This document shows positions 1 to 6,759 of a stretch of DNA of 18,154 bases, one piece after another. The DNA lies in NCBI GenBank assembly GCA_023266155.1, contig JAHFRS010000009.1, positions 1-18,154 of the forward strand. The letters run 5' to 3'. Made by a program: the position numbers and the translations under genes. How positions within the stretch are numbered: position 1 is the first letter of the stretch; each line of letters opens with the position of its first letter. A model generated the notes under the pieces. It was not told where the DNA came from. It was given only the letters and a program-made list of their open reading frames with translations, and did not search any database. This DNA comes from an archaeon. GTDB lineage: Archaea; Nanobdellota; Nanobdellia; Woesearchaeales; GW2011-AR9.

Positions 1-31
1 GTTCAAGGTTTTGTTGTTGATGTTGGTTCAT
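1..31 (-). CDS. Possible start of a further minus-strand gene (partial)
   Basis: A minus-strand ATG at 31-29 opens a frame that stays open to the window edge (M-N-Q-H-Q-Q-Q-N-L-E). It lies 40 bases downstream of the stop of the HAD phosphatase gene, a spacing that would suit a next operon member. No ribosome binding site is visible and only ten codons are present, so the function cannot be guessed. It could equally be untranslated spacer. Confidence 0.2.
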   Translation of the reverse strand, partial: MNQHQQQNLE

Positions 32-71
32 GATGTTGGTTTGTGATGATAAGCTCGTTTCTCTTCTTGTT

Positions 72-770
72 TCAAGATTTCTCAAAATATTTTTTCGCCT
101 GATAAAAGTCAGCAAAACTCTCTTTTACTAAGTGCCGATAGGGTGCATCCACATTCATTCCCAACGGCAAACCTACTGCCTTCCAGCAATCTACATCATT
201 TCCGCTATCACCAAAAAAACAAGTAGTTTCGCGTGAACTGCCTAAAGAAGCATAAGCTTGTTCCACTACCTTGCCTTTCCCACCAAAAGGAACATTAATT
301 TTCCCCGTTCCGGTAAATAAGCCCTGTTCATCAGTATATATTTCATTCCCTACAGCATATTCTAACCCTGCTTCCTGCTTGATTTGCTGGGCAATGACAT
401 CAATACTTAATGTGACCATTCCTGTTCTTATTTTATTGCCGTGGAGATAACCACAGAAATCAATAAATCCAAGAGTGTAGGGAAGCTCACGAAATGCGGC
501 TAGGATGGGAGATGCCGACTTTCCCTTCAGCAACCCACAACTTTTCTGGAAAAATTCCCGATGCCCCTCTGGGGTCATGCTGTTGGTAACCGGATCCTGA
601 TATTGTAGCGTAAGACTGCGGCATTCTTCCGCCAGCCCGGCGGCAGAGAAAAAATATTGCCAGACATCTATCCAAGCGCCCTGTTCTTGTCGGAGTGACG
701 ATTCCCCTTTGACTTGCTTCAGAGCGGTTCCGTCCATGTCGAAAATGACGGCTTCAATTCTTCTATTCAT
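72..770 (-). CDS. HAD-superfamily phosphatase, SerB-like
   Basis: A 232-residue soluble cytoplasmic phosphatase of the haloacid dehalogenase fold. Motif I is FDMDGT with nucleophile Asp11 and acid/base Asp13. Motif II is probably Thr120-Leu-Ser122. Motif III Lys165 lies in GGKGK, and motif IV is GDSGND at 187-192, which binds magnesium. A long alpha-helical cap sits between motifs I and II (residues 20-100). The GDSGND ending and overall layout recall phosphoserine phosphatase-like HADs, but the usual SerB motif II (SGG) is absent, so a serine pathway role is not supported. The ATG overlaps the TGA of the upstream HAD gene (ATGA at 767-770), implying translational coupling. The sugar-nucleotide enzyme further upstream suggests a phosphosugar substrate, but this is inference. 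Confidence 0.85.
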   Translation of the reverse strand: MNRRIEAVIFDMDGTALKQVKGESSLRQEQGAWIDVWQYFFSAAGLAEECRSLTLQYQDPVTNSMTPEGHREFFQKSCGLLKGKSASPILAAFRELPYTLGFIDFCGYLHGNKIRTGMVTLSIDVIAQQIKQEAGLEYAVGNEIYTDEQGLFTGTGKINVPFGGKGKVVEQAYASLGSSRETTCFFGDSGNDVDCWKAVGLPLGMNVDAPYRHLVKESFADFYQAKKYFEKS

Positions 771-1423
771 GGCAACCTCAAATACGGTAAAAGTTCTCGA
801 TGATCAGAAATCACCGAAATATCAGACGGAACGCGGGCATCCCGTTCCTGAGAGCAGAAATAGACAAAAGGCATTTCGGCATTCAGCGCAGAGCCATAAT
901 CACTATACCCATCACCAACATAGACTGCAGACGGGGGAGCCGTGATTTCCATCCGCCTCAATGTCGTGAGCAAGGGTTCAGCAGATGGTTTTCCTTCCCG
1001 GAACATTTCTTTCCAGACTACTTTTCCTTCTAAAATTGATAAAGCCGGAACATTTTTTATAATGCCTTCAACAAAGGCCTGGCGGGCAGACGTACACACT
1101 CCCACTGGTATGTTATGGGAAGTTAAACTCTGATAAGCCTCTAAGAAATTTCCTACAAGAGGAACTTCCTTCAAATGGTCAAGGAGATACTGAAATTTAA
1201 CGTCGCTGGCCTCAGGAATAATTTTTTGTTGTTCCGGTGGCAGAAGCGCTTCCAGTGTTTTCTTGCTGCTCAAGCCTTTCAAGGCTGATAACTGTTCGGC
1301 GGTTACCTCAAAGCTAAAACATGTTCCCGTATACTTCCAGGCATCTAAATGGAGCTGATCGCTGTCAATAATCGTTCCGTCTAGGTCATAGATAACGGCG
1401 GTAATGTCCTGGAAAAGAGGCAT
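767..1423 (-). CDS. HAD-superfamily hydrolase, beta-phosphoglucomutase-like
   Basis: A HAD hydrolase of 218 residues from the chosen ATG. Motif I is YDLDGT (Asp13, Asp15). Motif II is Thr111-Ser112 in VCTSAR. Motif III is Lys145 in EGKPSAEP, and motif IV is VGDGYSD at 169-175. A helical cap covers about residues 20-90. The stretch DSDQLHLDAW just after motif I resembles the His/Ala-Trp segment of beta-phosphoglucomutase relatives. The family includes sugar-phosphate mutases and sugar-phosphate phosphatases, and the substrate cannot be read from sequence. A GTG one codon upstream (1426) is possible, but ATG at 1423 is preferred because a TATA-like sequence lies 27 bases upstream, which fits a leaderless message. 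The gene overlaps the next HAD gene by 4 bases. Confidence 0.85.
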   Translation of the reverse strand: MPLFQDITAVIYDLDGTIIDSDQLHLDAWKYTGTCFSFEVTAEQLSALKGLSSKKTLEALLPPEQQKIIPEASDVKFQYLLDHLKEVPLVGNFLEAYQSLTSHNIPVGVCTSARQAFVEGIIKNVPALSILEGKVVWKEMFREGKPSAEPLLTTLRRMEITAPPSAVYVGDGYSDYGSALNAEMPFVYFCSQERDARVPSDISVISDHRELLPYLRLP

Positions 1424-1444
1424 CACCTTCCGTCTAGAATATTG

Positions 1445-1456
1445 CTTTAAAAAAGC
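1445..1456 (-). promoter_or_regulatory. Putative archaeal TATA box for the HAD pair
   Basis: The minus strand reads GCTTTTTTAAAGC here, an AT-rich TATA-like box centred about 27 bases upstream of the ATG at 1423. That distance is typical of archaeal TATA box to start site, so transcription would begin at or next to the start codon. A separate promoter would uncouple the two HAD genes from the fusion gene upstream. Confidence 0.45.
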
Positions 1457-1517
1457 TATGGAAGAGTAGTCCTATGATCTCTGGGACAGAAAAAAGTCAC
1501 GAAGAGATATGTGCTAC

Positions 1518-2585
1518 TTACGCAAACTCCTTCAGCAACTCTTCATATCCTTTCCCATTCACATCAATAAATTTCACCATTAAATTTTGTGCCAACCCCT
1601 TATCTTCCTCCCGATCTCCCAGCACCAACACCTCTGTGAAATCCTCTTTTTTCTTCTGGAGCTGTTGCAGACCGTCATCCACCATTTCCGGGCTTGGTTT
1701 CCGTTTCGTCTTTTCTTTCACAAAATCAGCAATAAAAGTTAATTCCTGCTTCTTTAATTCAGCATACGAAGCTTCCACTTCCGGACAATACTGCCAGTTC
1801 TGGATAATCAACCCTTTTCCTTGTAAAACAGTATCAAGATGCCGGTTAATTTCTTCCACCCGACTACAATCAAAATATCCCCGAGCCACTCCAGCCTGAT
1901 TCGTCACCACGATCTTGGTGGTTTTGTATTTCGTCTGCAAATAGGACAGATAACTGACCACAGCCTCGTTCAACCTTAACTCCCTCTTCCAATCTTCATT
2001 CCTTCCCAGAAAATCATCATTCTCAATCAGCGTGCCGTCCCGATCAATGACCAGCAACAGATGCGACACGTCCAGTTCATTCTTGATATATTCAATAATC
2101 TCTGTGGTCGATAATTTGACATCCGCAGTATATTTCATTTCTCCGCCGACGCGGATAATCGCTTCCCGTTCCGCAGTAATGCCGGGAGTAGTTTTCCCCA
2201 CAAAATCAGGGCCTTTGATGTAAGAGGATGGTTGTAAGATTTCGATAATGGGAATAGCCTTCTCGAAATCAGTAATAACAGCATAATCCACAGTTGAAAG
2301 ACTAGCGACAGCATACGCCCGCAACTGCTGCGGAAACACAGGCCGGCCCGTTCCTTTCCGCGACGAAACAAACCGGTCAGAGGTGATGGAAACAATCAAA
2401 ATGTCACAGAGTTTTTTGGCTGATTCAAAGTGCTTAATATGGCCTGGATGCAAGACGTCAAAGCCGCCATGGCACAATCCAACATTTTTTCCAGCAGCTT
2501 TAAGTTTACGGATGCATTGTTCTGCTTCTGCGAGGGAAATGATTTTAGCAGAATGAAATTCAGCAGGGGAGGTGAGGGAGAGCAT
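1518..2585 (-). CDS. Fused HldE-type nucleotidyltransferase and GmhB-like HAD phosphatase
   Basis: A 355-residue two-domain cytoplasmic enzyme. Residues 34-168 form a cytidylyltransferase-like domain with the ATP/CTP-binding HPGH signature at 46-49 (in GGFDVLHPGH), the IKGPDF loop at 123-128 and a STTEII end at 159-164, as in the C-terminal half of HldE/RfaE. Residues 176-355 form a HisB-N/GmhB-type HAD domain: DRDGT with Asp181 and Asp183, Thr228 in VTNQAG, Lys296 in KRKP, and GDREED at 323-328. In heptose biosynthesis these two activities remove the C7 phosphate and then activate the sugar 1-phosphate, so one chain could do both consecutive steps. No kinase domain is attached. The GmhB zinc site is largely gone: only Cys267 of the four usual ligands is visible. 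The sugar may not be a heptose. Confidence 0.85.
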   Translation of the reverse strand: MLSLTSPAEFHSAKIISLAEAEQCIRKLKAAGKNVGLCHGGFDVLHPGHIKHFESAKKLCDILIVSITSDRFVSSRKGTGRPVFPQQLRAYAVASLSTVDYAVITDFEKAIPIIEILQPSSYIKGPDFVGKTTPGITAEREAIIRVGGEMKYTADVKLSTTEIIEYIKNELDVSHLLLVIDRDGTLIENDDFLGRNEDWKRELRLNEAVVSYLSYLQTKYKTTKIVVTNQAGVARGYFDCSRVEEINRHLDTVLQGKGLIIQNWQYCPEVEASYAELKKQELTFIADFVKEKTKRKPSPEMVDDGLQQLQKKKEDFTEVLVLGDREEDKGLAQNLMVKFIDVNGKGYEELLKEFA

Positions 2586-2664
2586 GGTGGTGATGGTCAG
2601 TTTTAATCAAGATCATTCCACGCCACCTCTTTTTTAAACATTATGGAGGAAGAACACCCAAAAG

Positions 2665-2672
2665 TTTATAAA
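2665..2672. promoter_or_regulatory. Palindromic TATA-like box between divergent genes
   Basis: TTTATAAA is a perfect palindrome in the 182-base gap between the divergent fusion gene (start 2585, minus) and kinase-like gene (start 2768, plus). It could serve the minus-strand gene with a leader of roughly 55 bases. For the plus-strand gene it is about 96 bases from the start, so the nearer box at 2709-2720 is more likely. Confidence 0.3.
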
Positions 2673-2708
2673 ATAACTATTAATAAGTAAAAAATACTAA
2701 CTCGGCAG

Positions 2709-2720
2709 CTTATTAAAATA
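2709..2720 (+). promoter_or_regulatory. Possible TATA box for the kinase-like gene
   Basis: CTTATTAAAATA is AT-rich and TATA-like. It would place transcription start near 2740 and leave a leader of about 28 bases that contains the GAGAGGA ribosome binding site at 2753-2759 before the ATG at 2768. Confidence 0.35.
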
Positions 2721-2767
2721 CTAATCCCAGGGCTTATTTTCAGCTGCTCATAGAGAGGAAAAGACCA

Positions 2768-3769
2768 ATGAGGCCAAGAAATCAACAGCTCTACCACAGC
2801 GTACCAAAACCAGACGATGATTTTCGCGTCGTGAGCAGAGAATGGTTGCCGAAGAAATCCTGTTATCGAATAGCGTTTATTGATATGGGCAATGGCTTGT
2901 TGAGAAAAAGGCCTTATAATCCTCGTGATGGGCCTTTTGTACCTTTCCCAGAGTGGGCTGAACTACAGAGCCGAAAAGAAGAGAACGAAGTAAATGTTCT
3001 CTATGCTTCATTGGAAGGACTAGCCCTAACCAAAGAATCAGGATATAGCTGGTTTCAAGAAGATATTTTTGCGCTTGATAAAGCGAAGGAAATCGGCAAA
3101 GGATCAGAATCGTTGGTCCATCGTGTAAATTTGGCGGGAAATGATTGTGTCGTTAAGCTAGTTAACGTCGAAGGCCTTAAAAAATTAAATGAATTTGGTT
3201 CTATTTGGCGTGCTTATTTTAACCCACCAGATTATTTTGAAAAATTTGGGGTGACCAGACAGATTAGTGAACTCTTATCCGCAATGCAAACAAAAAGAGG
3301 ATTTACCACATTTGAAATTGAAAAATCTCCCCTCGAATATGTTGCCAGCCGGCATTTCCTGGTAGGAGAATACATAAATGGCACTAATCTTAAACAGATA
3401 CGAGAGCAAATAACAAAAACAGAAATGCCTGTTGTGGAAGGGAGAGAAAGGGAGTTTTGGAGAACGTGGCTTCCGATCTTTGAGGAAGAACAAAAATCTC
3501 TCGAGGAACTCTTTTTTCTTGTGGGCTTAGAAAGGTGTGAGCCTTTTACTCAAATAGATTTTAATTTTCCCAACTGGATCGTGAAAGGATTCTCACAAAA
3601 TGGAAAAGTACGGCTCTCTTTAATTGACCAGGCTCCCGCCGGAGTAGCCAGTGATATTAGTATGTATACCTTGGAACAGGATCAGGAAAAACATCGACAA
3701 GAAGAACTTCTCCACAAATGGGAAAATGACCCGTCGCTGTTAGAATACCTTCGACAGTACCAATTATAG
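2768..3769 (+). CDS. Protein-kinase-fold protein (atypical kinase-like)
   Basis: A 333-residue soluble protein with no family name that I recognise but a readable kinase-like core. A glycine-rich loop lies at 110-119 (GKGSESLVHR), with a candidate ATP lysine at Lys130 (VVKLV) and a possible helix-C Glu168. A hinge-like segment FLVGEYINGTNL spans 197-208. A catalytic-loop equivalent IDFNFPN at 263-269 offers Asp264 and Asn269, and a DFG-position LIDQ offers Asp287. This layout resembles the aminoglycoside-phosphotransferase/RIO/ABC1 side of the kinase superfamily more than eukaryotic HRD-DFG kinases. The 100-residue N-terminal region has no recognisable motif. The ATG follows GAGAGGA by about 8 bases. 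The gene stands alone and converges on the ferredoxin gene 4 bases away. It could phosphorylate a small molecule or a protein. Confidence 0.7.
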   Translation: MRPRNQQLYHSVPKPDDDFRVVSREWLPKKSCYRIAFIDMGNGLLRKRPYNPRDGPFVPFPEWAELQSRKEENEVNVLYASLEGLALTKESGYSWFQEDIFALDKAKEIGKGSESLVHRVNLAGNDCVVKLVNVEGLKKLNEFGSIWRAYFNPPDYFEKFGVTRQISELLSAMQTKRGFTTFEIEKSPLEYVASRHFLVGEYINGTNLKQIREQITKTEMPVVEGREREFWRTWLPIFEEEQKSLEELFFLVGLERCEPFTQIDFNFPNWIVKGFSQNGKVRLSLIDQAPAGVASDISMYTLEQDQEKHRQEELLHKWENDPSLLEYLRQYQL

Positions 3770-3773
3770 AACC

Positions 3774-4049
3774 TTAAACCACCTTCTCTCCTGTCTCCAG
3801 ATCATAAATATGAATCACATTCACCGGACAGACTTCCGCTGAAGCTTTAAACCGCTCCAACTCCTCTTCCGTAAATTCTAAAGTCCAGATCCCCGGCTGA
3901 GCGGGATCTTCTTGTCCAGCTACTAAATCCGCTTTCGCATCGTCTTTATTGATGGCCCAGCGTTCCGGGTAAAAAGAACTACAAGTCAATACGCCGATAC
4001 AGTTGCTGCGGTTGTAGACGACTTTATACTTTTTCTTTTCCGCTTCCAT
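3774..4049 (-). CDS. Small single-cluster ferredoxin, three-cysteine type
   Basis: A 91-residue cytoplasmic electron-transfer protein. The cluster motif is Cys17-x2-Val20-x2-Cys23, and a third ligand Cys74 is followed by Pro75 (EVCPVNVI), the arrangement of monocluster bacterial-type ferredoxins. The second cysteine of the usual CxxCxxC is Val20, so only three cysteine ligands exist. This is typical of [3Fe-4S] proteins or of a [4Fe-4S] cluster with an unusual fourth ligand. The acidic insert at about 36-63 (Asp/Glu-rich with Trp55) separates the two halves. A TATA box sits 27 bases upstream of the ATG, so the message is probably leaderless. No oxidoreductase partner is visible in the window. 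Confidence 0.85.
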   Translation of the reverse strand: MEAEKKKYKVVYNRSNCIGVLTCSSFYPERWAINKDDAKADLVAGQEDPAQPGIWTLEFTEEELERFKASAEVCPVNVIHIYDLETGEKVV

Positions 4050-4071
4050 CCTCTAATACGGCAAGGGTTTA

Positions 4072-4080
4072 ATTTATATA
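4072..4080 (-). promoter_or_regulatory. TATA box of the ferredoxin gene (leaderless)
   Basis: On the minus strand this reads TATATAAAT, a close match to the archaeal TATA consensus, centred about 27 bases from the ATG at 4049. The start codon would be at or next to the transcription start, and there is no ribosome binding site in the short gap. Confidence 0.65.
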
Positions 4081-4172
4081 GATTTCTATCTGACAATACA
4101 CAGTAGACCATTTTTGGTATTCCCTCGAACAGATGGTTACTTCAGAATACAGGCAAAATAATTTTCGGACAC

Positions 4173-4192
4173 GACCGCTAAATAATGCGGTC
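4173..4192. promoter_or_regulatory. Inverted repeat, candidate operator
   Basis: GACCGC and GCGGTC form a perfect 6-bp dyad separated by 8 AT-rich bases. It ends 7 bases before the TATA box of the gene at 4230, overlapping the position of the BRE and activator or repressor sites in archaeal promoters. A dimeric transcription factor site is the likely reading. A hairpin is less useful because it lies upstream of the transcription start. Confidence 0.4.
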
Positions 4193-4198
4193 ACAAAC

Positions 4199-4207
4199 TT
4201 TATAAAA
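4199..4207 (+). promoter_or_regulatory. TATA box of the small Cys-rich membrane gene (leaderless)
   Basis: TTTATAAAA is centred 27 bases upstream of the ATG at 4230, the standard archaeal spacing for a leaderless message. No ribosome binding site lies between the box and the start codon. Confidence 0.65.
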
Positions 4208-4229
4208 CAACCGCTACCATTCCCAGGAA

Positions 4230-4493
4230 ATGGAACAGGTATCGTCCACGCTCACTTCGGCCCAGAAAATCTTACTATTTTGTTTATATAGCCTTATTGC
4301 TCTGATGATTTTCTTCTCTTTGCTTGCTCTTAAAGACAAGAACTTTGCCGGGTATGAAAAATGTCTTCAGAAAAAATGTGACCGGAAAGGTCAGGATTTC
4401 TGCCATAAACCACGGGAAATTATGAACTGCTGTGCCGGTGCGGGTGGAAAACTGGCTGCTGCTAATAATCAGTACACTTGTGTCTTCACTTAA
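4230..4493 (+). CDS. Small Cys-rich single-pass membrane protein, unknown function
   Basis: An 87-residue protein I do not recognise. Residues 14-34 are a hydrophobic helix preceded by Lys13 and followed by Lys35-Asp-Lys. The remaining 50 residues carry six cysteines (45, 50, 58, 67, 68, 84) in a compact basic domain with a CCAGAGGK turn. Such a Cys-rich tail could be disulfide-bonded outside the cell or bind metal inside. The leader before the helix has no net positive charge apart from Lys13, so topology is uncertain. The start is supported by a TATA box 27 bases upstream. It converges on the large membrane protein gene, whose stop is 38 bases away. Confidence 0.75.
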   Translation: MEQVSSTLTSAQKILLFCLYSLIALMIFFSLLALKDKNFAGYEKCLQKKCDRKGQDFCHKPREIMNCCAGAGGKLAAANNQYTCVFT

Positions 4494-4505
4494 GTCATTA
4501 AGTCA
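4490..4505. repeat. Tandem 8-bp repeat between convergent genes
   Basis: TTAAGTCA occurs twice in direct tandem, followed by CGTTAAG. The first copy includes the TAA stop of the small Cys-rich gene. With flanking CTTAA and TTAAG it can also pair as a weak hairpin. It may mark the end of both convergent transcripts, but it is short enough to be chance. Confidence 0.3.
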
Positions 4506-4531
4506 CGTTAAGCTTGCAGTTTTCGTTGGTT

Positions 4532-6547
4532 TCAATTGACTTTCAACACCACAAAGCGGTTCTCTCGCTGAAATATGGGGGTAAACAGGCCGGAATTAGA
4601 AATTTCATTATACCGTTGTGGTAGCAGTTCATTGGTCGTATTCTCTCCATACGTGCCAAGGGCGTATTTTCGGTCCATTGCCCCATTAAGTATCAAGTAT
4701 TGGTATCCTTGCTGTTGTAAAAAAGAATATAATTCCTGGACGTTTTTATTCAACAGATCTTTTCTAAAATCTAAAACTTCGGGACACCAGAGACAGCTAA
4801 ACCCTCCATAGCCAATCACTAATTTATCCCGAGGGGTATAGAGAAATACTTTCGTATTCGGTGGAATGCTCTGGAACCATGCGCCATATTCAAATGGTTC
4901 CTGCTGATTCATAAATGAGCCAGAGGTTGGCCAGACAGCAGTATTGACACTATATTTTTGGTAGCCAGAAGTCAAAAGCACGCCAGTAATGATCAGCAGT
5001 AGGACGATACCTTTCGGTATTTTTGCTTGTTTCCCGATATTCATTAACAGATAGCTCGCTTCAGCTGCCATCAATGCCACCGGTATCGCTAATAACATCC
5101 AGGTTCGGAATGGCCCCCGCATGATTGACAGTGGAAACGTCACGCCATTGACACCCCAGAAGGTGATCATCAACCAGAATAAAGTCAGGATTAACCAGGT
5201 GTTCTTCTCGTCAACGAGGGATGATTTATAATGCCATAACACCCAAACTATTCCCAACAAGGTTAGAATTGATACGACTATCCCGATGCCCAGAGGATTA
5301 TTGATCATATTCTCTTTCTGGGCGATGACAAAATCATTAAGGCCATAGGCCCGTGCTCCTGAACCTCCTGGAGACGTCAGGCTGTGATACATTTCGGAAA
5401 GTTTATCGAGCAATGTTGTTGTGGTTGTTGAAGTTGAGATGGCAGACGATGTGCCTGATAAAGCCATAGGAGATTTGGCTGAAGACATCAGTTCATTGCT
5501 GGTGACAGAAAGAATTTTTCCCCCGGTAAAATATTGCACGAAACCACGAAAAGTATATTTCTTTATCATCATTCCCCACCACAGCAATGATAGGCCAATA
5601 CCACTCATAATCGCCAGAAACTCTTTTTTCAAGAATTTTTGGGATGTAATCGATGCCACAATCACAAACACCAGCAGTAACATCGTTAACTTAATGGGTT
5701 CTTCAATATTCTGAGCCACCCAGATACTGGCGACGATGAGAGCAGCAATATACGCCCAGTGCTGATCTTCTTTAATTTTCCAGAAGGCATACATTGCTGG
5801 AAAGAACAGCGTTACAGCTAAGGCGTGCGCCCAAATGAAATGGCTGAGGTAGGCGGGCAGCGAAGCGAGGATAAATGTTGCCAACAGGGCTTTGTTCTGG
5901 TTACCCATAAAATCTTTAGCAAAGAGGTAAAAGAACAGGAAGCCCAGTGAAATCAGCAGGGCATTAAAGAATTTGATGGTCCAATTTAAATCGGGCGAGG
6001 TTTGGTGCAGAATTCCCAACAGAATGTCGTAGGCAGGAGGATAAGGGTCAATATACGAAAGGATGGGATCAATTTTACTTTCAGATCCGGAGATGACGGG
6101 ATCATAGGCATTTTTTTCCAGTGCGACATACTTTACGCCTACAGAATGCCCCCAAGGATCTTCATCTTCCAAATAAGGATAACTGAACGCTCCTGTAGTG
6201 TACATAAATAAAGAGAAAGCCACGATGATCAGGACGGCGAGAAGAGCGAGGTCAGACTTGGTGATGATGAATTTGAAGACCGGCAGATGGAGTTGTTTAG
6301 TTCGTATCTTATTCACGAGGTTGTAGAGAGGGAAAACCAGGCTCAGTACGAGAAAAAGTTTCCAGTCCAGCGGGATGCGGAGAAAGTTGATAATGATGGA
6401 GAGAATCGGAAAAATTCCTAATCCAATGGCAAGATTAAGTAGTTGCCTTTCCCAGGGATGCTCTGGTTTTTTTACCCAATAGGTTGTGGTATATCCTAAT
6501 CCCCAGAGGTAAAGAAAGAAGAGCAGAATGGTGATGAGGCTAATCAT
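4532..6547 (-). CDS. Polytopic GT-C-like membrane protein (AglB/STT3-type fold)
   Basis: A 671-residue membrane protein with about 13 predicted helices over residues 1-535 and a soluble C-terminal region from about 545 to 671. The first extracytoplasmic loop carries Asp128-Glu-Asp130-Pro-Trp-Gly-His134, which matches the DxD-with-His signature of GT-C glycosyltransferases and resembles the DPYYH-type motif of oligosaccharyltransferases. A Ser/Thr-rich loop with a run of threonines lies near 375-385. The C-terminal part has WCPEVLDF but no WWDYG motif typical of AglB/STT3, so assignment as the oligosaccharyltransferase is not secure. A lipid-linked sugar transferase or glycan-remodelling enzyme fits as well. 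A TATA box 26 bases upstream of the ATG indicates a leaderless message. Confidence 0.75.
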   Translation of the reverse strand: MISLITILLFFLYLWGLGYTTTYWVKKPEHPWERQLLNLAIGLGIFPILSIIINFLRIPLDWKLFLVLSLVFPLYNLVNKIRTKQLHLPVFKFIITKSDLALLAVLIIVAFSLFMYTTGAFSYPYLEDEDPWGHSVGVKYVALEKNAYDPVISGSESKIDPILSYIDPYPPAYDILLGILHQTSPDLNWTIKFFNALLISLGFLFFYLFAKDFMGNQNKALLATFILASLPAYLSHFIWAHALAVTLFFPAMYAFWKIKEDQHWAYIAALIVASIWVAQNIEEPIKLTMLLLVFVIVASITSQKFLKKEFLAIMSGIGLSLLWWGMMIKKYTFRGFVQYFTGGKILSVTSNELMSSAKSPMALSGTSSAISTSTTTTTLLDKLSEMYHSLTSPGGSGARAYGLNDFVIAQKENMINNPLGIGIVVSILTLLGIVWVLWHYKSSLVDEKNTWLILTLFWLMITFWGVNGVTFPLSIMRGPFRTWMLLAIPVALMAAEASYLLMNIGKQAKIPKGIVLLLIITGVLLTSGYQKYSVNTAVWPTSGSFMNQQEPFEYGAWFQSIPPNTKVFLYTPRDKLVIGYGGFSCLWCPEVLDFRKDLLNKNVQELYSFLQQQGYQYLILNGAMDRKYALGTYGENTTNELLPQRYNEISNSGLFTPIFQRENRFVVLKVN

Positions 6548-6568
6548 AAGATTCTGGAATTGGGCGGG

Positions 6569-6578
6569 TTATAAAAAG
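6569..6578 (-). promoter_or_regulatory. TATA box of the GT-C-like gene (leaderless)
   Basis: The minus strand reads CTTTTTATAA, centred 26 bases upstream of the ATG at 6547. The 212-base gap to the divergent lipoprotein gene has no other clear box, and I see no gene in it. Confidence 0.55.
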
Positions 6579-6748
6579 TTATTGGTGGTGGGTACGTAGA
6601 AAGCTGTCTTAGCCGAACCACGATATTTTAAAGATAGTATTACCTCAAATCATTTGATACTTTTCAATACTTTCTACAGATCCAGCATGGTCGAAAATCA
6701 CATGACCGAAAACTTTAACTACTTATCTCTTATAGCCTAATCTTAAAT

Positions 6749-6756
6749 AGGAGGAT
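6749..6756 (+). promoter_or_regulatory. Strong ribosome binding site of the propeller lipoprotein gene
   Basis: AGGAGGATG lies 5 bases before the ATG at 6760 and fixes that start. The use of a leader here contrasts with the leaderless genes on either side. No convincing TATA box was identified upstream. Confidence 0.6.
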
Positions 6757-6759
6757 GAG

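Noticed and set aside
1..60. Low-complexity TTG/ATG-rich stretch as a possible repeat array or CRISPR edge
   Set aside because: The GTTG/GATG words are irregular with no fixed unit or spacer, and they are easily explained by Gln/Asn-rich coding on the minus strand.
1474..1899. Plus-strand open frame of 141 codons
   Set aside because: It is antisense to the nucleotidyltransferase-HAD fusion. Its Ser/Phe/Cys-rich composition is what reading that gene backwards would give, and no motif is present.
4217..4233. CCATT...AATGG hairpin over the start of the small Cys-rich gene
   Set aside because: Only 5 bp of stem, and with a leaderless start near 4230 the 5' arm would not be transcribed.
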